Assembly (NCBI RefSeq): GCF_024166365.1
Contig: NC_064820.1
Location: 144,480,001 to 144,544,000, forward strand
Source of the DNA: Elephas maximus indicus
Lineage: Eukaryota; Chordata; Mammalia; Proboscidea; Elephantidae
DNA length: 64,000 nucleotides
Direction: 5' to 3'
Position numbers and translations under genes: made by a program. Positions within the stretch are counted from its first letter, which is position 1. Every line of letters begins with the position of its first letter. Below, one piece after another: positions 22,010-36,355 of the stretch. The notes beneath the pieces were generated by a model. The model made no database searches. It was not told where the DNA came from and saw only the letters and a list, made by a program, of their open reading frames with translations.

Positions 22010-23385
22010 TTTATGAAACAAGTAAAATTTATAAAATAAAATTTACATTCGAATTTGGATGATAACACAAAAATTTATATTTGAAAATTAAGTAAAAAAT
22101 TTGATTAGAACATGTAGTTTTGTTCAAGTTTGAAATAGTCAAAAGAAATAGTGTTTACATGGCAGTTGGAAATAATTTCATATGTTTGTTGGTGGGCCCT
22201 TCACAGATCTCCATGAGTATTTTTTTGTCTTGAGATAATACTTTAAAATTCCATCTTTTGATGCTGTGTCTTTGCAGTTCATTGGATTACTGCTGATCAC
22301 AAAGAGCAGGGTACAAATACAAGGGTATGCTTAACCTGAAGACATGTTTTGGTTCACTTTACACAGAACTAGATTTACAAAACATATTTTGCAAGATAAA
22401 TAAGTATTTAATTTTGCATCCTCTTAATGTGCCTAATGCCTCATTTATTAGCATATACAGAGTAATATCAGGCACTGTGTCCCAAGCAACAAACAATAAA
22501 AAACAAAACTCACTTGATAACATACAAAACTTTTCATGTTAGATAAATATTAATATTTCCAGTATGTTTTAGACATTTGCTATGTTAGTATTAAATTATT
22601 ACTGATGTTAGTATTATATTAAATGTATGCTAGATTGTTCCTGCATGTAAGCCAAACACATTCTAAAGTTAAAGTTATTGTTTACAAAACTTAGGACATA
22701 ACCCTGTAAATGCTAAATAGTTTAAAAGTAACTTGATTGAATTCATTGCAGTTGTCGACTTATTTGAGCTCCCTCATTTTTGTGCCTCATCTGGGACTGG
22801 AGTTCCCATTGGTTGTTTACCAGGATGTGTGCGAGAGCATATCCTTGTGTTTGTGTCATGGCAGAGTGTTGCTGGCCCTCCTGGCTGGAGTTGCTGGATC
22901 AGCAGGCATGGATGTATATATAAGACGGTTTTCTCAAAATGGATCAGAGACCTGTTATCTATTAATATAATCCATCCTTGCCCAGTAACCACTCGTGTTG
23001 GATGCAGTTGAATACTGGGTGAATGTGGCAAGAGTTAAACTTGACAGCTCCCCCTCCCCCAGCCTCTTCTTTATTAGAAAAAAAATAGTATACTCCCAAG
23101 AAACCCACCGAGATAAGGAGTTTCAGTTACATTGGATGAGACAGGTATCAGCGAAGGTGTTGAAGTGGTAGGGACCTCGTAGCTTAAACAACCCTGCACA
23201 TGGGCACCCTCGTGACCCTGTGTGAACTTTTTTCCGGCTGGCACATTCTCACGCACAGGAGCTGGCATCATTTTCATTTAGCGCCCATTCAGTTCCTTTC
23301 TACTTAAGTGCTCACATTTCCTTGTGTCCTGTCTGCTTTGCATCTATGGATTTTTGCTTTGCACAACTGGTACCCCTGTTTTGTT
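22010..23385. other. Non-coding part of the hAT element
   Basis: Between the transposase start and the right end. No open frame or repeat is recognised. I read it as the element's 5' non-coding region, which is an inference from its position. Confidence 0.4.
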
Positions 23386-23759
23386 GATGCCCTAAGCACT
23401 TACCTTATTGGGTAATCCATTTCTGGTGTCATGTCAAGGAACTTGAATTTGATATGATCGGAAGTAAATGATAGGAAGTCACCAAGCAGTGGCTCCTTAT
23501 GGTTAGATAAGCATTTCAGAGTGATTATGGTATTTGAGATTTACCCTTGTATTGAGTGGGAAAAAAACAGGACCAGGAAGACCAATAAGGAAACTGTATG
23601 ATGACTTAGTCCAGAAGAGGTGCTGGGGCAGTAGAAGAAGGGATAGAAAGGAGGAGATGAAGGAAGAAGGAGGAGTCGCAGGTTCTCAGATTGGGCCTGG
23701 TCTAGAGAACGAGAGACAAAAGGAGCAGTTTTATAAATGAAGAAGATGTTTTCTACAAT

Positions 23760-23910
23760 AGCATTTATCACATAGATGCTTATTTATTTCCCCTGTAATT
23801 TCACCTGCCTAAGGTTTTTGTTTGTAAGGTTAGGAGGTTTGTTTTATTCATTTTTGTTAAATGACACCTAATCTGTAGTAGATGTTCAGTAAATGTTTCT
23901 TACTGAATAA
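23760..23910 (+). repeat. L2 3'-end fragment
   Basis: gcatttatcacatagatgctta and gtagatgttcagtaaatgtttc are L2-like phrases. Confidence 0.5.
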
Positions 23911-24109
23911 TTACGATGGTGATAGTAGAAAAACTATTTCGTGTGTAAAATAGTTTCAAAGATGTGCAGCTATTGTCACACTTACTAAAAATACCTACTA
24001 GATGAGTCAGCCCTATATAACAGATGAAGAATAAGCTTTAAAGTCCTAGAATTCATGTAATCTTTTAGTCATTCATTACATAATATTTCTTGGGGGCCTC
24101 TGTGCTAGT

Positions 24110-24850
24110 GCAGTGTGATTAATTACTTTTGTGTGTGGCCTTTCTACCCATGGTCTTATAACTCCCACCCAGGTTATTGGACAGGACTGTGTAGTAGAGT
24201 AATTGTGGCCTACCAAGGGGATTGGTCCATTTTGCCTTAAAAAAGAGCCAGTTCCAGAGCAAAGAGGATCCTACCAAGGAAGAACAGCCAGGAGCCAGCA
24301 CATCCTTTGGACCTGAGATCCCTGCACTGAGAAGCTCCTTGGAGCAGGACACTGAGAAGAGGGCTAGCTGTAACCCTGAAGACAGTGAGAAGCGGTGGCA
24401 GGAGAGACCTGGCAGCAGGAGATGGCGTGATGGACTTCCCAGCCCATGGAGAGAGAAAGTTGAGTGCCTTTGGGGAGAGGCCTAGGGCCAGGGAGAGGTG
24501 TGTCTGCAAGCACCGCTGGGGAGAGGCTGTCCTGATGGAAGAACTGTGTCCTGAGTATTCCTAAGCCTGAATTGTAACTGTTACTTCACTAATAAACCTC
24601 ATAATCGTCAGTATGGTCTGTGAGTTCTGTGTGGCCATTGCAATGAATTATCAAACCCAGCAGAGAAGTAGAGAGTGCTGTGGGAGGGATGGTTGGTGTC
24701 AGAATTGGTAAAGATGGCAGAGAGAGGAGGCTTGTCTGGCCTCCACCACGTGGGAGTCAGCCTTGCTCTGTTAATTTTGGTTTTCCTTCCCCTTTGTGGG
24801 GTTGGAGGAGGTCAGACACTGTCCCCATGCCATTTTTACATTTTAACGTA
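24110..24850 (+). mobile_element. ERVL-like LTR with leader remnant
   Basis: LTR-like block with AATAAA in the phrase cttcactaataaacctc near 24590. It is followed at about 24693 by ttggtgtcagaattgg, which resembles the Leu-tRNA-type primer binding site of ERVL retroviruses, and some leader sequence. The same family appears at 40838, 47640 and 55300. No viral genes are present. The family assignment is tentative. Confidence 0.6.
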
Positions 24851-25174
24851 GTATTTTAACTTCATGATCAATTCTAATGTATTCTTTAAGCCTAAGACTC
24901 TTTTCTTTTACTGCTGTCATCAGTTTTTTTGAGCATCCGTGTTCTTATTTCTTAATGTAGCTGCTTGATAGAATTTTAGAACTCTTTACAATTTGATTTA
25001 GCCTACGAGAACTAGGCAGGAATGGAATCCACTGTTAAAGACACTTGGAGATGCAATTTGTAAAGGAATCATATTAGAAAGGGGCAGAGCTTGTGATCCA
25101 GAACTTGAGTATCTAATCATAAAGCACTGTTCCCAATTTTACCCCCGAATTATCACTCACTACTCTAGTCTAAT

Positions 25175-25343
25175 GGAAACCCTGGTGGTGTAGTGGTTAA
25201 GTGCTACAGCTGCTAACCAAAGGGTCGGCGGTTCGAATCTGCCAGGCGCTCCTTGGAAACTCTATGGGGCAGTTCTGCTCTCCTATAGGGTCGCTATGAG
25301 TCGGAATCGATTCAGCGGCACTGGGTTTGGTTTAGTTTTGGTA
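25175..25343 (+). mobile_element. AfroSINE
   Basis: Near-consensus short-subfamily copy, ggaaaccctggtggtgtag to gcactgggtttggtttag. Confidence 0.93.
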
Positions 25344-25535
25344 CTCTAGCCTAACAGCATTTACTCATTCAGTGGCATAGGAAAATCTGTCAGTACGGTT
25401 AAATCCTTTTCTCTCCTTGGACTGTTTGTTTTTTCTTTTGTTCTTATTTAATCTTTGTTTCTTTTGTTCTACTGCTTAAGCCTGGAAAATTTGAAATATT
25501 TTGAGACATTATTTAGTACCTCCCAACTGCAAATT

Positions 25536-25722
25536 GGAAACCCTGGTGGTGTAGTAGTTAAGAGCTACGGCTGCTAACCAAAGGGTCAGCAGTTCAAATC
25601 CACCGGGCACTCTTTGGAAACCCTATAGGGCAGTTCTACTCTGTCCTATAGGGCTGCTATGAGTCCCAGTCAACTCAATAGCAGTGGGTTTGGGGTGGTT
25701 TGGTTTTTTTTTTTTTTTGGTT
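25536..25722 (+). mobile_element. AfroSINE
   Basis: Near-consensus copy ending in a T-rich tail (ggtttggttttttttttttt). Only about 190 bp separate it from the previous copy. Confidence 0.93.
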
Positions 25723-26054
25723 TATCTGCAAATTGATCTACTAGTAAAAGAATTTAAGAGGGGCATGTGTTTTCGTCCATGTAAATTAAACTTTTTATAC
25801 GTACAAAGGCTTTGTACAATATCACCTTTGGAGAGTAGGAGAAGGGGCAGGAAAACATGGCTTACTTCTTTGGGCTTTTCAGGCTACACACTCAGATTGA
25901 ATTCTAGGGAAAAGATGTTCTCCAAAAGAAGTTTTAAAATAAAAATCTTACTTTCCTGGGTTTTAGGGCATTCGTTAACAAGATTATCCCTATATATGCC
26001 TGCACCAGGGGTGGCAATGCAGCAGTTGATAACCTAAGTAGCAATCACCTGGGT

Positions 26055-26215
26055 ACCATACTCTTTGCCGTGGTGTCGATTCCTACAACCAAGGCTGTAA
26101 TCTCTGCAGAAGCAGACTGCCACATCTTTCTCCCTCGGAGTGGCTGTGGGTTCAAACCACTGACCTTTCAGTTAGCAGCTAGTCATTTAACCACTGCAAC
26201 ACAAGGGCTCCTTGG
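26055..26215 (-). mobile_element. AfroSINE, long subfamily
   Basis: Contains ggctgtaatctctgcagaag and ends with accactgcaacacaagggct. Confidence 0.8.
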
Positions 26216-26299
26216 GCACCATAAATTTCTCCCAGAGGCCCACAGCCCAAATTTCCCTTGTATTTCTTTTGACATTGTTCCAGGGCTACTTGAGAACTT

Positions 26300-26468
26300 T
26301 GAGCAGAGCCTTGGTGGCTCAGTGGTTAAGAGTTCACCTGCTAACCAAAAAGTTGGCACATTGAATCCACCAGCCACTCCTTGGAAACCCAGTGAGGCAG
26401 TTCTCCTCTGTCCTATAGGGTCAATGAGTGAGAATTGACTCGACGGGAACAGGTTCAGTTTTTGGTTT
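26300..26468 (+). mobile_element. AfroSINE variant
   Basis: Head gagccttggtggctcagtgg differs from most copies, suggesting another subfamily. The body and end match (cctctgtcctatagggtc). Confidence 0.85.
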
Positions 26469-26834
26469 TGAGAACTGTGATATGACCAGATAAGGAATTT
26501 TAGTCCATCTTGGAGGCTGGACATTTGCCCCCAAGTGAGGACTTGGTTCTGTCTGCTAGCTACTGCTGGACACTTCTGACAAACATAAGCTATTCACTTT
26601 CCATGTGTTAATCTTATAAACCTAGCAGTCTCAACTGCTGTGAGTTGAAAATGGTGGACTGGCAGGAGCCATTAATAATTAGGTATGCAAGATATTTAAA
26701 TTACCACCAGATAATTGATTTCTGGTATATGATACTTGCTTATAAGTAAAATGCATTCATATACAGGAGCAAGTGAAAAATAAACCATTCAGATAACCTT
26801 TACATACAGGTAATGGTATGACTTCAGAGCAGGA

Positions 26835-26891
26835 TTTTTCATCCTTGGCATTATTGATATTTTGGCTGGATAATTCTTTGTTGTGTGGGGT
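26835..26891 (-). mobile_element. MER20-like element, right end piece
   Basis: tttttcatccttggcattattg and ggataattctttgttgtgtgg match a MER20 end. The element is interrupted by unassigned sequence and resumes at about 27095. Confidence 0.6.
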
Positions 26892-27094
26892 CAGAGGCCT
26901 TACTGAGGCATAGGGAGGCAGGGGTGGCCTGAGCAGTGCGTGCATACTTGCCCAGGGTGTCACTTGAGGCAGGGCGCCAATTATCAGTTTCTGTTGGCCC
27001 TTAGAGGTTCCATTGCCAGCTGTGAGAGATCATTCTGCAATTTAAAACTAATTGCCCTAGGCGCTGTTTTCTGTAGTTAGGCCACTGTGTAGGT

Positions 27095-27250
27095 TGTCCT
27101 GTGCATTTTAGGATGTTTAGCGGCATCCCTGGCCTCTGACCCTCTAGGTATCCGGTAGGACCCTTCCTCCGATGGTGACAACCAAAAAATGTTTCCAGAC
27201 ATTGCAGAATATTACCTGGAGGGCAAAATTACTCCACAGTTGAGAATCAC
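27095..27250 (-). mobile_element. MER20-like element, main part
   Basis: aggttgtcctgtgcatttta, gtgacaaccaaaaaatgtttc and the end cacagttgagaatcactgc are MER20 hallmarks. Confidence 0.75.
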
Positions 27251-27251
27251 T

Positions 27252-27475
27252 GCTCTAGAGCAGTAGTTCTAAAACCTGCATATTAGAATCACCTGAGGAG
27301 CTTTTTAAAAAGGCCAGGCGCCCAGACCCCACATCACCCAGAGGTTCTGAATTAATTGTTCTGGAATAGGGCCTGGGCCTCCATAGATTCTGTTGGTGGT
27401 GATGTAGTCGTCATCTGTTTTTAAGCTAATTGTAACACGTAGTCAGGTTTGAGAGGCATCGCTGTGGAGAACACC
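27252..27475 (+). mobile_element. MER5A-like element
   Basis: gcagtagttctaaaacctgc, attagaatcacctgaggagc and cagaggttctgaattaattg. It directly abuts the MER20-like element. Confidence 0.7.
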
Positions 27476-27489
27476 ACAGTACCACTCAG

Positions 27490-27610
27490 AATTCCTGGTA
27501 GTTTTGATTCATTACCTAGCTTTAAAGTCTTGAGCAAATTACTTGAATTCTTTGGGCTTTATTGTCTTTAGCTAAAAAATTAAAGACCAGACTAGATGAT
27601 TTCTGAAGTT
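27490..27610 (+). repeat. MIR-type fragment
   Basis: gtcttgagcaaattacttga and the following aaaattaaagaccagactaga are decayed MIR-type phrases. Confidence 0.45.
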
Positions 27611-27905
27611 CTTATCATAGAAAAGAATACCAGCTTAAGTTGTGGCACTTTGAATATGCTTTCTTATTATGTCATTTTGACTGACAGGAAGGTCATGTTT
27701 CATCCACCCTTGTTCTTCATGTTGTTCACTTTTATCTCTGTCGTCTTTTTGCTTTTTTGTATAATAATGCTTTTAATAAACTAAATTAGATGTTTAATTT
27801 TATCTGACTATAAAGGTAATTTTCAGTTTCTGGATTACATTAAAACTGAAAACCCTGTTAGACCTCTCCAGGAGGGTTTGTTAGTTTGTTAGATGTAGTA
27901 TTGCA

Positions 27906-28065
27906 GGAAACCCTGGTGGTGTAGTGGTTAAGTGCTATGGCTGCTAACCAAAAGGTCTAGCAGTTCGAATACATCAGGCACTCCTTGGAAACTCTCTGGG
28001 ACAGTTCTCCTCTGTCCTGTAGGGTCGCTGTGAGTTGGAATTGACTCGACAGCAGTGGGTTTAGT
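27906..28065 (+). mobile_element. AfroSINE
   Basis: ggaaaccctggtggtgtagtgg to cgacagcagtgggtttagta. Confidence 0.92.
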
Positions 28066-28360
28066 ATTGCATGTCTTTTGTTTGTTAGTTAATACAATAA
28101 ATATTTGAGTGCAGACCTTATTTCATGAGCCATAATTACCACCAAGAGCAGTGATTTTCAAAATTGGCTGCTGTTGTGTAGAGATTTTCACATGTCCTAA
28201 GTATCATTTTGTTTTGGAGAAGAAAGTTTCCCTGGGAGAAAAAAAAAAGGTTGCCAACCAACAACCTAGACAAAAGGCCTGATAGAGTGAAATTAGATCC
28301 TAAGGTCATTGTTGGTCCTGTTCCTCTAAATCAGGGAAAACATCAGTAATGATAATAAGT

Positions 28361-28553
28361 TAAACCCATTACCATGAAGTCTGTTCTCATAGCAACGCTG
28401 TAGGACAGAGAACTGCCCCATAGGGTTTCCAACACTGTAATCTTTATGGAAGCAGACTGCCACATCTTTCTCCTGCTGAGTGGCTGGTGAGTTGGAACTG
28501 CCAACCTTTTCGTTTGCAGCCGAGCACTTTAACCACTGCGCCATCACAGCTCC
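28361..28553 (-). mobile_element. AfroSINE, long subfamily
   Basis: ttaaacccattaccatgaag, the block actgtaatctttatggaagc and the end actgcgccatcacagctcc. Confidence 0.85.
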
Positions 28554-28554
28554 T

Positions 28555-28590
28555 TAATACTTTCCATTTATTGAGTGCTTATGCGCCAGG
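28555..28590 (-). repeat. MIR, left part
   Basis: tactttccatttattgagtgcttatg is one end of a reversed MIR. An AfroSINE splits it. Confidence 0.6.
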
Positions 28591-28752
28591 GGAAACCCTG
28601 GTGGCATAGTGGTTAAGAACTACAGCTGCTAACGAAAAGCTCAGCAGTTCAGCTCTACCAGGTGTTCCTTGGAAACTCTGTGGGGCCTGTTCTGCTCTCT
28701 CATATAGGGTCGCTGTGAGTCGGAATCGGCTTAATGGCAATGGGTATGGTAT
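28591..28752 (+). mobile_element. AfroSINE inserted in MIR
   Basis: ggaaaccctggtggcatagtgg to taatggcaatgggtatggta, with MIR sequence on both sides. Confidence 0.92.
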
Positions 28753-28915
28753 AGGCCTAGTAAACAGTGACTGTGAGGTCTAGTCGTGATTTACAGGTGA
28801 GGAAACTGAAACTTGGAAAGAGTCTTGTGGCAGGAAATTGTCAAGCCTCTGATTTGAAACCATCTCATTTGACTGCAAGGTCTGAGTTCTGAACTATTGC
28901 GTAACACTGCTTCTC
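28753..28915 (-). repeat. MIR, right part
   Basis: ttacaggtgaggaaactgaaac and the following contig of MIR-like sequence to about caaggtctgagttctgaact. Confidence 0.7.
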
Positions 28916-28919
28916 ACAT

Positions 28920-31535
<2,616 letters not shown>

Positions 31536-32305
31536 GGACAAAACCACAATGAGATATCACTTCATACCCACCAGAATGGCTATGATTAAAAACAAAACAA
31601 AAAACTGAAAGGCAACAAGTGTTGGCAAGAATGTGGAGAAATTGGAACCCTCATCCATTTCTGGTGAGAATGTAAAATGATATAACCACTGCAGAAAACA
31701 TTTTGGTGGCTACTCCAAAAGTTAAGCATAGAATTACCATTTAATCCAGCAATTTCACTCCTAGGTATGTAACCAAAAGGATCAAAAGCAGGAATGCAAA
31801 AAGGTACTTGTATATCAATGTTTATTGCAGCATTTTCCACAATGGCCAAAAGGTGAAAACAGCTTAAATATCCATCAACAGATGAATGCATAAACAAATG
31901 TAGTGCATATGTACAGTGGAATATTACCCAGCCATAAAGAGAAATGCCCTGATACATGCTACAACATAGACGAACCTTGAAAACATTATGCTGAGTGAAG
32001 TAAGTCAGTCACAAAAGGACAGATATTATATGATCCCAATTATACGAACTGTCTGGAATAGGCAAGTGTATAGAGACCAAAGTTTATTAGTGGCTAATGA
32101 GGTAGTGGGAGGGAGGAGGGAAAGAAAGGCGTAATGCTTAGAGAACACTGAGCTTCTGTTAAAGGTGATGGAGAAGTTTGGGAACTGTTCATGGTGATGG
32201 TTGAACATGATGAATGTAATGTCACTGAACTGTACATGTGAAGATTGTAAAACAGCAGTAGTTCTGTTACCTATATACTTACCAAAATAAATAAAAGAAA
32301 AAGTG
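31536..32305 (+). mobile_element. Old L1 3' end
   Basis: Phrases in L1 order: acaatgagatatcacttcat, ttggcaagaatgtggagaaa, gaatattacccagccataaag, gaaaacattatgctgagtga and a terminal ataaataaaagaaaaag. Without an open frame. Same class as the copy at 11848-12660. Confidence 0.8.
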
Positions 32306-32639
32306 ACTTAAGGATTTTGAAATAGATCTATCAGAATTTAACACATGTAGGGGTCTCTGCTAAGTCAGGCTCCTCTACTTTTATGGTGCTGTTCATGTCT
32401 GTTCTGAAATTGCTTCACCTTTATAATCCATTCAAAACCCTTCACTGCTGCTCCCTTCTCCAAGATGCATACGTGCACAAGGATTACACTCAGAATATGG
32501 GGACCTTGTACTTTTGGAACCAAGTCATTGTTTTACAGTTATCACCCAGATAAATAAAACATCTTGGGCCAAATACAGCCCCCATTTTGTGACCCAATGC
32601 CTTACTCGACTCATTTAGCACTTTAAAATAATTTGAAGA

Positions 32640-32833
32640 AAGTCTGTGAGTGGCACAAATGGCTATTAACTGAAAGGTTAGCAGTTCGAGTCCACTCAGA
32701 GGTACCTCAGAAGAAAGGCCTGATGCCTACTTCCAAAAGATCATAGCCATTGAAAACCCGATGGAGCGTAGTTCTACGCTGAAACACATAGGACTGCTAT
32801 GAGTCAGAATTGATTTGAAAACAGCTAGTAGTA
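32640..32833 (+). mobile_element. Divergent AfroSINE, long subfamily
   Basis: ggttagcagttcgagtccac gives the B box; ctacttccaaaagatcatagc and ctatgagtcagaattgattt mark the body. Older and more diverged than most copies. Confidence 0.7.
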
Positions 32834-32834
32834 T

Positions 32835-34100
32835 AAACTAATTTGAATTAGTTACCAGTATTTTAAAATCAAGAACTTTCCCGTTAGAATCTGTAATTCT
32901 GGTTTCTTTGGAAAAGTTGGAAGATGTGGTAGTGCTGGACCTGTCTTCCTCCTGGTAGCAATTGGCTGGAACTGCCCCTTTTGACTGCTCTTGTTCTCTC
33001 CAGTCACTACCCCCCACCCCACCCCGGCCAGTTACCTCATTAGTCTACATTTGTTCAGTGCCTCTAAGCATCTGCATTTACAACCTTTGCTGTGGATAAA
33101 AACTGAGCCCTTCAAGCAGGAGATGTTAATGAGCAAGGGCCTTGAAGCTAGAAAATGTTTGGTACAGTGAAGGGGCTTGGAAAAAGAGCAACCTCCACAG
33201 TAGCAATGATGCTCTTTCATTTTATGCTATTAGCTTTCCAGAAAAATTCAGTCTTTATAATCTAATAAAACTTGTATATTAAAAAAAAAAAGGTTTTTCT
33301 TAAAAGGAAACTTTGTGAGGTAGGGGCAATTTATCCATTTTAAATAGCACAAAGATGCCTTAAAGGAGAATTTTCCTTCATGGAAGCACCCCCAACAAAA
33401 TTAGGGAATGGGGAAGAAGCAGGTACTGATGGTGTATTTTGTGTGACAACCTGCACAATAAAGGTGTCACAGCATTTACTGAGTGCTGGGCAGTTAGAAT
33501 GTATGTACATTTCAAGCAATTCTATAATTTCAGAATTGGGATTATTCTAATAGAAATAGCCTCCTTTGCAGGTTTCAGAGAGACACTTTACTGCCGTAGG
33601 CCACCATTTCAGGCTGTGGGTCATGAGTAAACTTCTGACAATGTGTTCCTTGCCCTTGTAATCTGTGGTTGCTGTTATTATTGTTAGCTGAGTCTGTTTG
33701 ACCCATTGCTCATGTCGTGCCCATAGTGAAAAATTGTTCATCCTACTCCTTTCACACCTGCTGCTTTTGGAAAAAGTAAATAGTTGAAATTCTGATATCT
33801 TTGGTTTGATTTTGAACCAAAACTAAAACTCTTTTGAAATACAGAACATGAGTGTTTCGTGTTATTCAAGTATACCTCTTTGACTTTAAAGTGAAAAAAC
33901 TTGTCATTTTACTAAACAGTAATTAGGGAACAGATTTTTAATGTATATTATGTCTTAGTTTTTTCAGAGCTGTTCTAAATATGTTTTTATTTATAAGATT
34001 TTTCATCGCTATGCTTTCAACAGTTTGTTGACAATGATTAAAATAAAATGTTATTTACACATTTTCTTCCCAGCATGCAAAATATGTATGGTTTGTTAAT
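32835..34100. other. PGGT1B intron 2, nothing recognised
   Basis: Contains a short CA-poor, C-rich patch near 33010 and an A-run near 33280, but no gene or named repeat. Confidence 0.5.
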
Positions 34101-34104
34101 ATCC

Positions 34105-34860
34105 AGAATATAAGAAATTCTTAAAGATCAAGAAGATAATGCACCCCCCTTTAGAAAACAGCGAAATTTATAAGTATTCATAAAAGAAGGAATGCGGGCA
34201 GTCAGTCAATATGAAAAGATGATTAACTTTACTAGAAATCAAGGAAATGCAACTGAAATGATGGTGTTAAACATTATTTTTTTACCTAACACATCAGTTG
34301 AGCAAATCGATTTTAAAAGTTGGCGACAATGTGGGGGAAAGAGTATTTTCATATTTTGTTGATGGAATAAAAATTATTACAACCTTTGAAGGGCATTTTA
34401 GCAGATAATTTTTTATCCTATCTGACATTCTCATGTATGCACAAAAATATATGTAGAAACATGTTTGTTTTAGCATCATTTGTCACAGTAACAGAGTAGA
34501 AGCAAAGTAAATATTCATCAAAAGTGACAAAGTATGGCACAGTAAATAATACTGTGCGGCAGTAAAAAGAATGAGTAGATCTGTATATGTACTGACATGG
34601 GACTCTGTCCATCATATGTAGTTAAGTGATAAATTCTATATGCAACAAGTGTTTTGGTTTTTTTGTTTTTGTGATCTGTTTGAATATAAATGTGGAGGAA
34701 ATCTCTGAAAACACATACAGAAAACCTTTGTGGAGGGGGAAATACACGGGAATGGAGGTAGGGTCTCGGATGACAGGATCAGATACTTAAAATTTTTCTC
34801 TGTATACTTTCGTTCTTTGAATGTTTACAATAAGTATGCATTTTTATATTTAAACATTTA
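34105..34860 (+). repeat. Old L1-like 3' region
   Basis: aaatcaaggaaatgcaactg, tggcgacaatgtgggggaaa and tttgttgatggaataaaaat are decayed L1-type phrases. Confidence 0.55.
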
Positions 34861-34984
34861 AATTAGAAAGATTCTTAGCTGAAGCTCACTTCAAAATAAA
34901 CAATTAAAAACTAAAAGTTGCATTGGTTCTATACAAAGATTAATATTTTGCTGTATGGCTGAAATAATGCCATATACTATTTAG

Positions 34985-35170
34985 TATTTTTTAATTTTCA
35001 AAGCACTGTCAAATACATCATCAAATTTGTTCTTTACTTCGTCTCCCTTCCCCAGAGGAGGAAACTGAGGGATAAAGTGATTTAAGAGCCTTGCCTTAGG
35101 CCACACACAGATACTCAGTGACTGAGTGAGACTGAAATTGGGGCTTTTGATTCCATGTCCCAATGCCTGT
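34985..35170 (-). repeat. MIR
   Basis: gaggaggaaactgagggataaag, taggccacacacagatactc and gattccatgtcccaatgcc are reversed MIR phrases. Confidence 0.7.
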
Positions 35171-35469
35171 TTATTGTTTACGTGTATAGTTCCCTAGTGG
35201 AGACTCGTGTAACAAGACTAGCATGTATCAAGTACATTGTGAATATTTAATCAGCATTAACCCAGACCACCACATAATGCCAGTGTTGTAAAGACCCTAG
35301 TGGTGTCATATTAATACGTGAGCAGTCAGACCACTGGGGAGTTGGAGCCCTTCTCATTAGCCTCAAGAAGAAATTTTTAGGAAATAAAGGCATTAGGCTG
35401 GGAATAGTATGTTGCCTTCTCTGGTCAAGGGCACAACCAGAGAATTAGAGCTAGAACAGAGTGTGACAG

Positions 35470-35612
35470 ACATATTATAGTCAGTCATTTTACAAATGAC
35501 GATACTGAGGTCCAGAGAGATGATTAATAATAATTGACCACAGTCATAAACTAGTTCATACTGGAAACAAGATTAGAATCTAGCCCTTTGATATTTCCAT
35601 TACACAGTGCTG
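35470..35612 (-). repeat. MIR
   Basis: ttttacaaatgacgatactga and ccagagagatgattaataat then cttaaatct-type decay; a reversed MIR. Confidence 0.6.
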
Positions 35613-35746
35613 ATTCAATGCAATAGGTGTTTTGTTTTATAATGTGTCTTTATCTGTGAGATACAGAATTTATCATGAGAGCTCTGAAGCTATTTTGTGG
35701 CTGTAAAGGAAAATGCATTTAGTATCTTTTCCTTAATAAAACAAAA

Positions 35747-35905
35747 AAAACTAAACCCATTCCTGTCAAGTTGATTCCGACTCATAGTGACCCTATAGGA
35801 CAGAGTTGAACTTCCCCACAGTGTTGCCAAGGAGCGCCTGGTAGCTTTGAACTGCACCTTTCGTTAGCAGCTATAGCTCTTAACCACAATGCCACCAGGG
35901 TTTCC
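35747..35905 (-). mobile_element. AfroSINE
   Basis: aaactaaacccattcctgtc to cacaatgccaccagggtttcc. Near consensus. Confidence 0.92.
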
Positions 35906-36199
35906 TTTCCTTAATAGATTCCTGAAAATATTAGGATTAAGTGTTTAGAAATGTAGATGAAGCATGTTAATATTAAAAGATAAAAGTGCTTAATTACTTT
36001 GTAGTAGATTTTTTGGTTGGATTGCTGGCTTGTTTTTAAATAACATGCATAAAGCATAAGGATCCTTTCATATGGCTAAATCAGGAATGTTGCAAATGTT
36101 AAAAATTACAGAGCACAGCTTTTGGAAACATTGTAGATGAAGAATTTTTGCTAAAATCATCCATAGTGGTTGGTTTATGTCCATAACTTTCCAAATTAT

Positions 36200-36355
36200 A
36201 TTCTTGTAGTATGGAATGATCATATTCTGTAGATCGTTCACAGTCCGTCTGTAATTCTAAATCCTCCATTTACTGTTATGTTGGAGGAAATGATATTAAA
36301 TCTCTGATCTCTGTGAAAGAAAGTTAGTCTTCCATCTGCCTTTTCTTTAATTGAT
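36200..36355 (+). repeat. Direct duplicate, copy in intron flank
   Basis: About 150 bp from ttcttgtagtatggaatgatc to tcttccatctgcc. A second copy lies at about 37728-37872 inside the neighbouring RTE element, in the same orientation. Confidence 0.85.

Larger units (their letters stand above)
17459..23425 (-). mobile_element. Fossil autonomous hAT DNA transposon, about 6 kb
   Basis: The left end reads CAGGGCTGGATTA at 17459 and the right end, in reverse, CAGAAATGGATTA at 23425, followed inward on both sides by a GGGC(CC)TAAGC motif. The flanking octamers GTGTAATC (17451-17458) and GTGTCATG (23426-23433) agree at 6 of 8 positions, as expected of a decayed 8-bp hAT target duplication. Inside lies a broken transposase gene on the minus strand with TTF-type N-terminal, DUF4371 and C-terminal dimerisation regions, as in hAT-Tip100/Zaphod-like elements. 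An RTE copy (17619-18726) has inserted near the left end. The exact family is not determined. Confidence 0.6.

Noticed and set aside
25175..25722. tRNA genes or a regular repeat array
   Set aside because: The tRNA-like boxes belong to AfroSINE heads. Spacing and orientation of the copies are irregular, so this is neither a tRNA cluster nor a CRISPR-type array.
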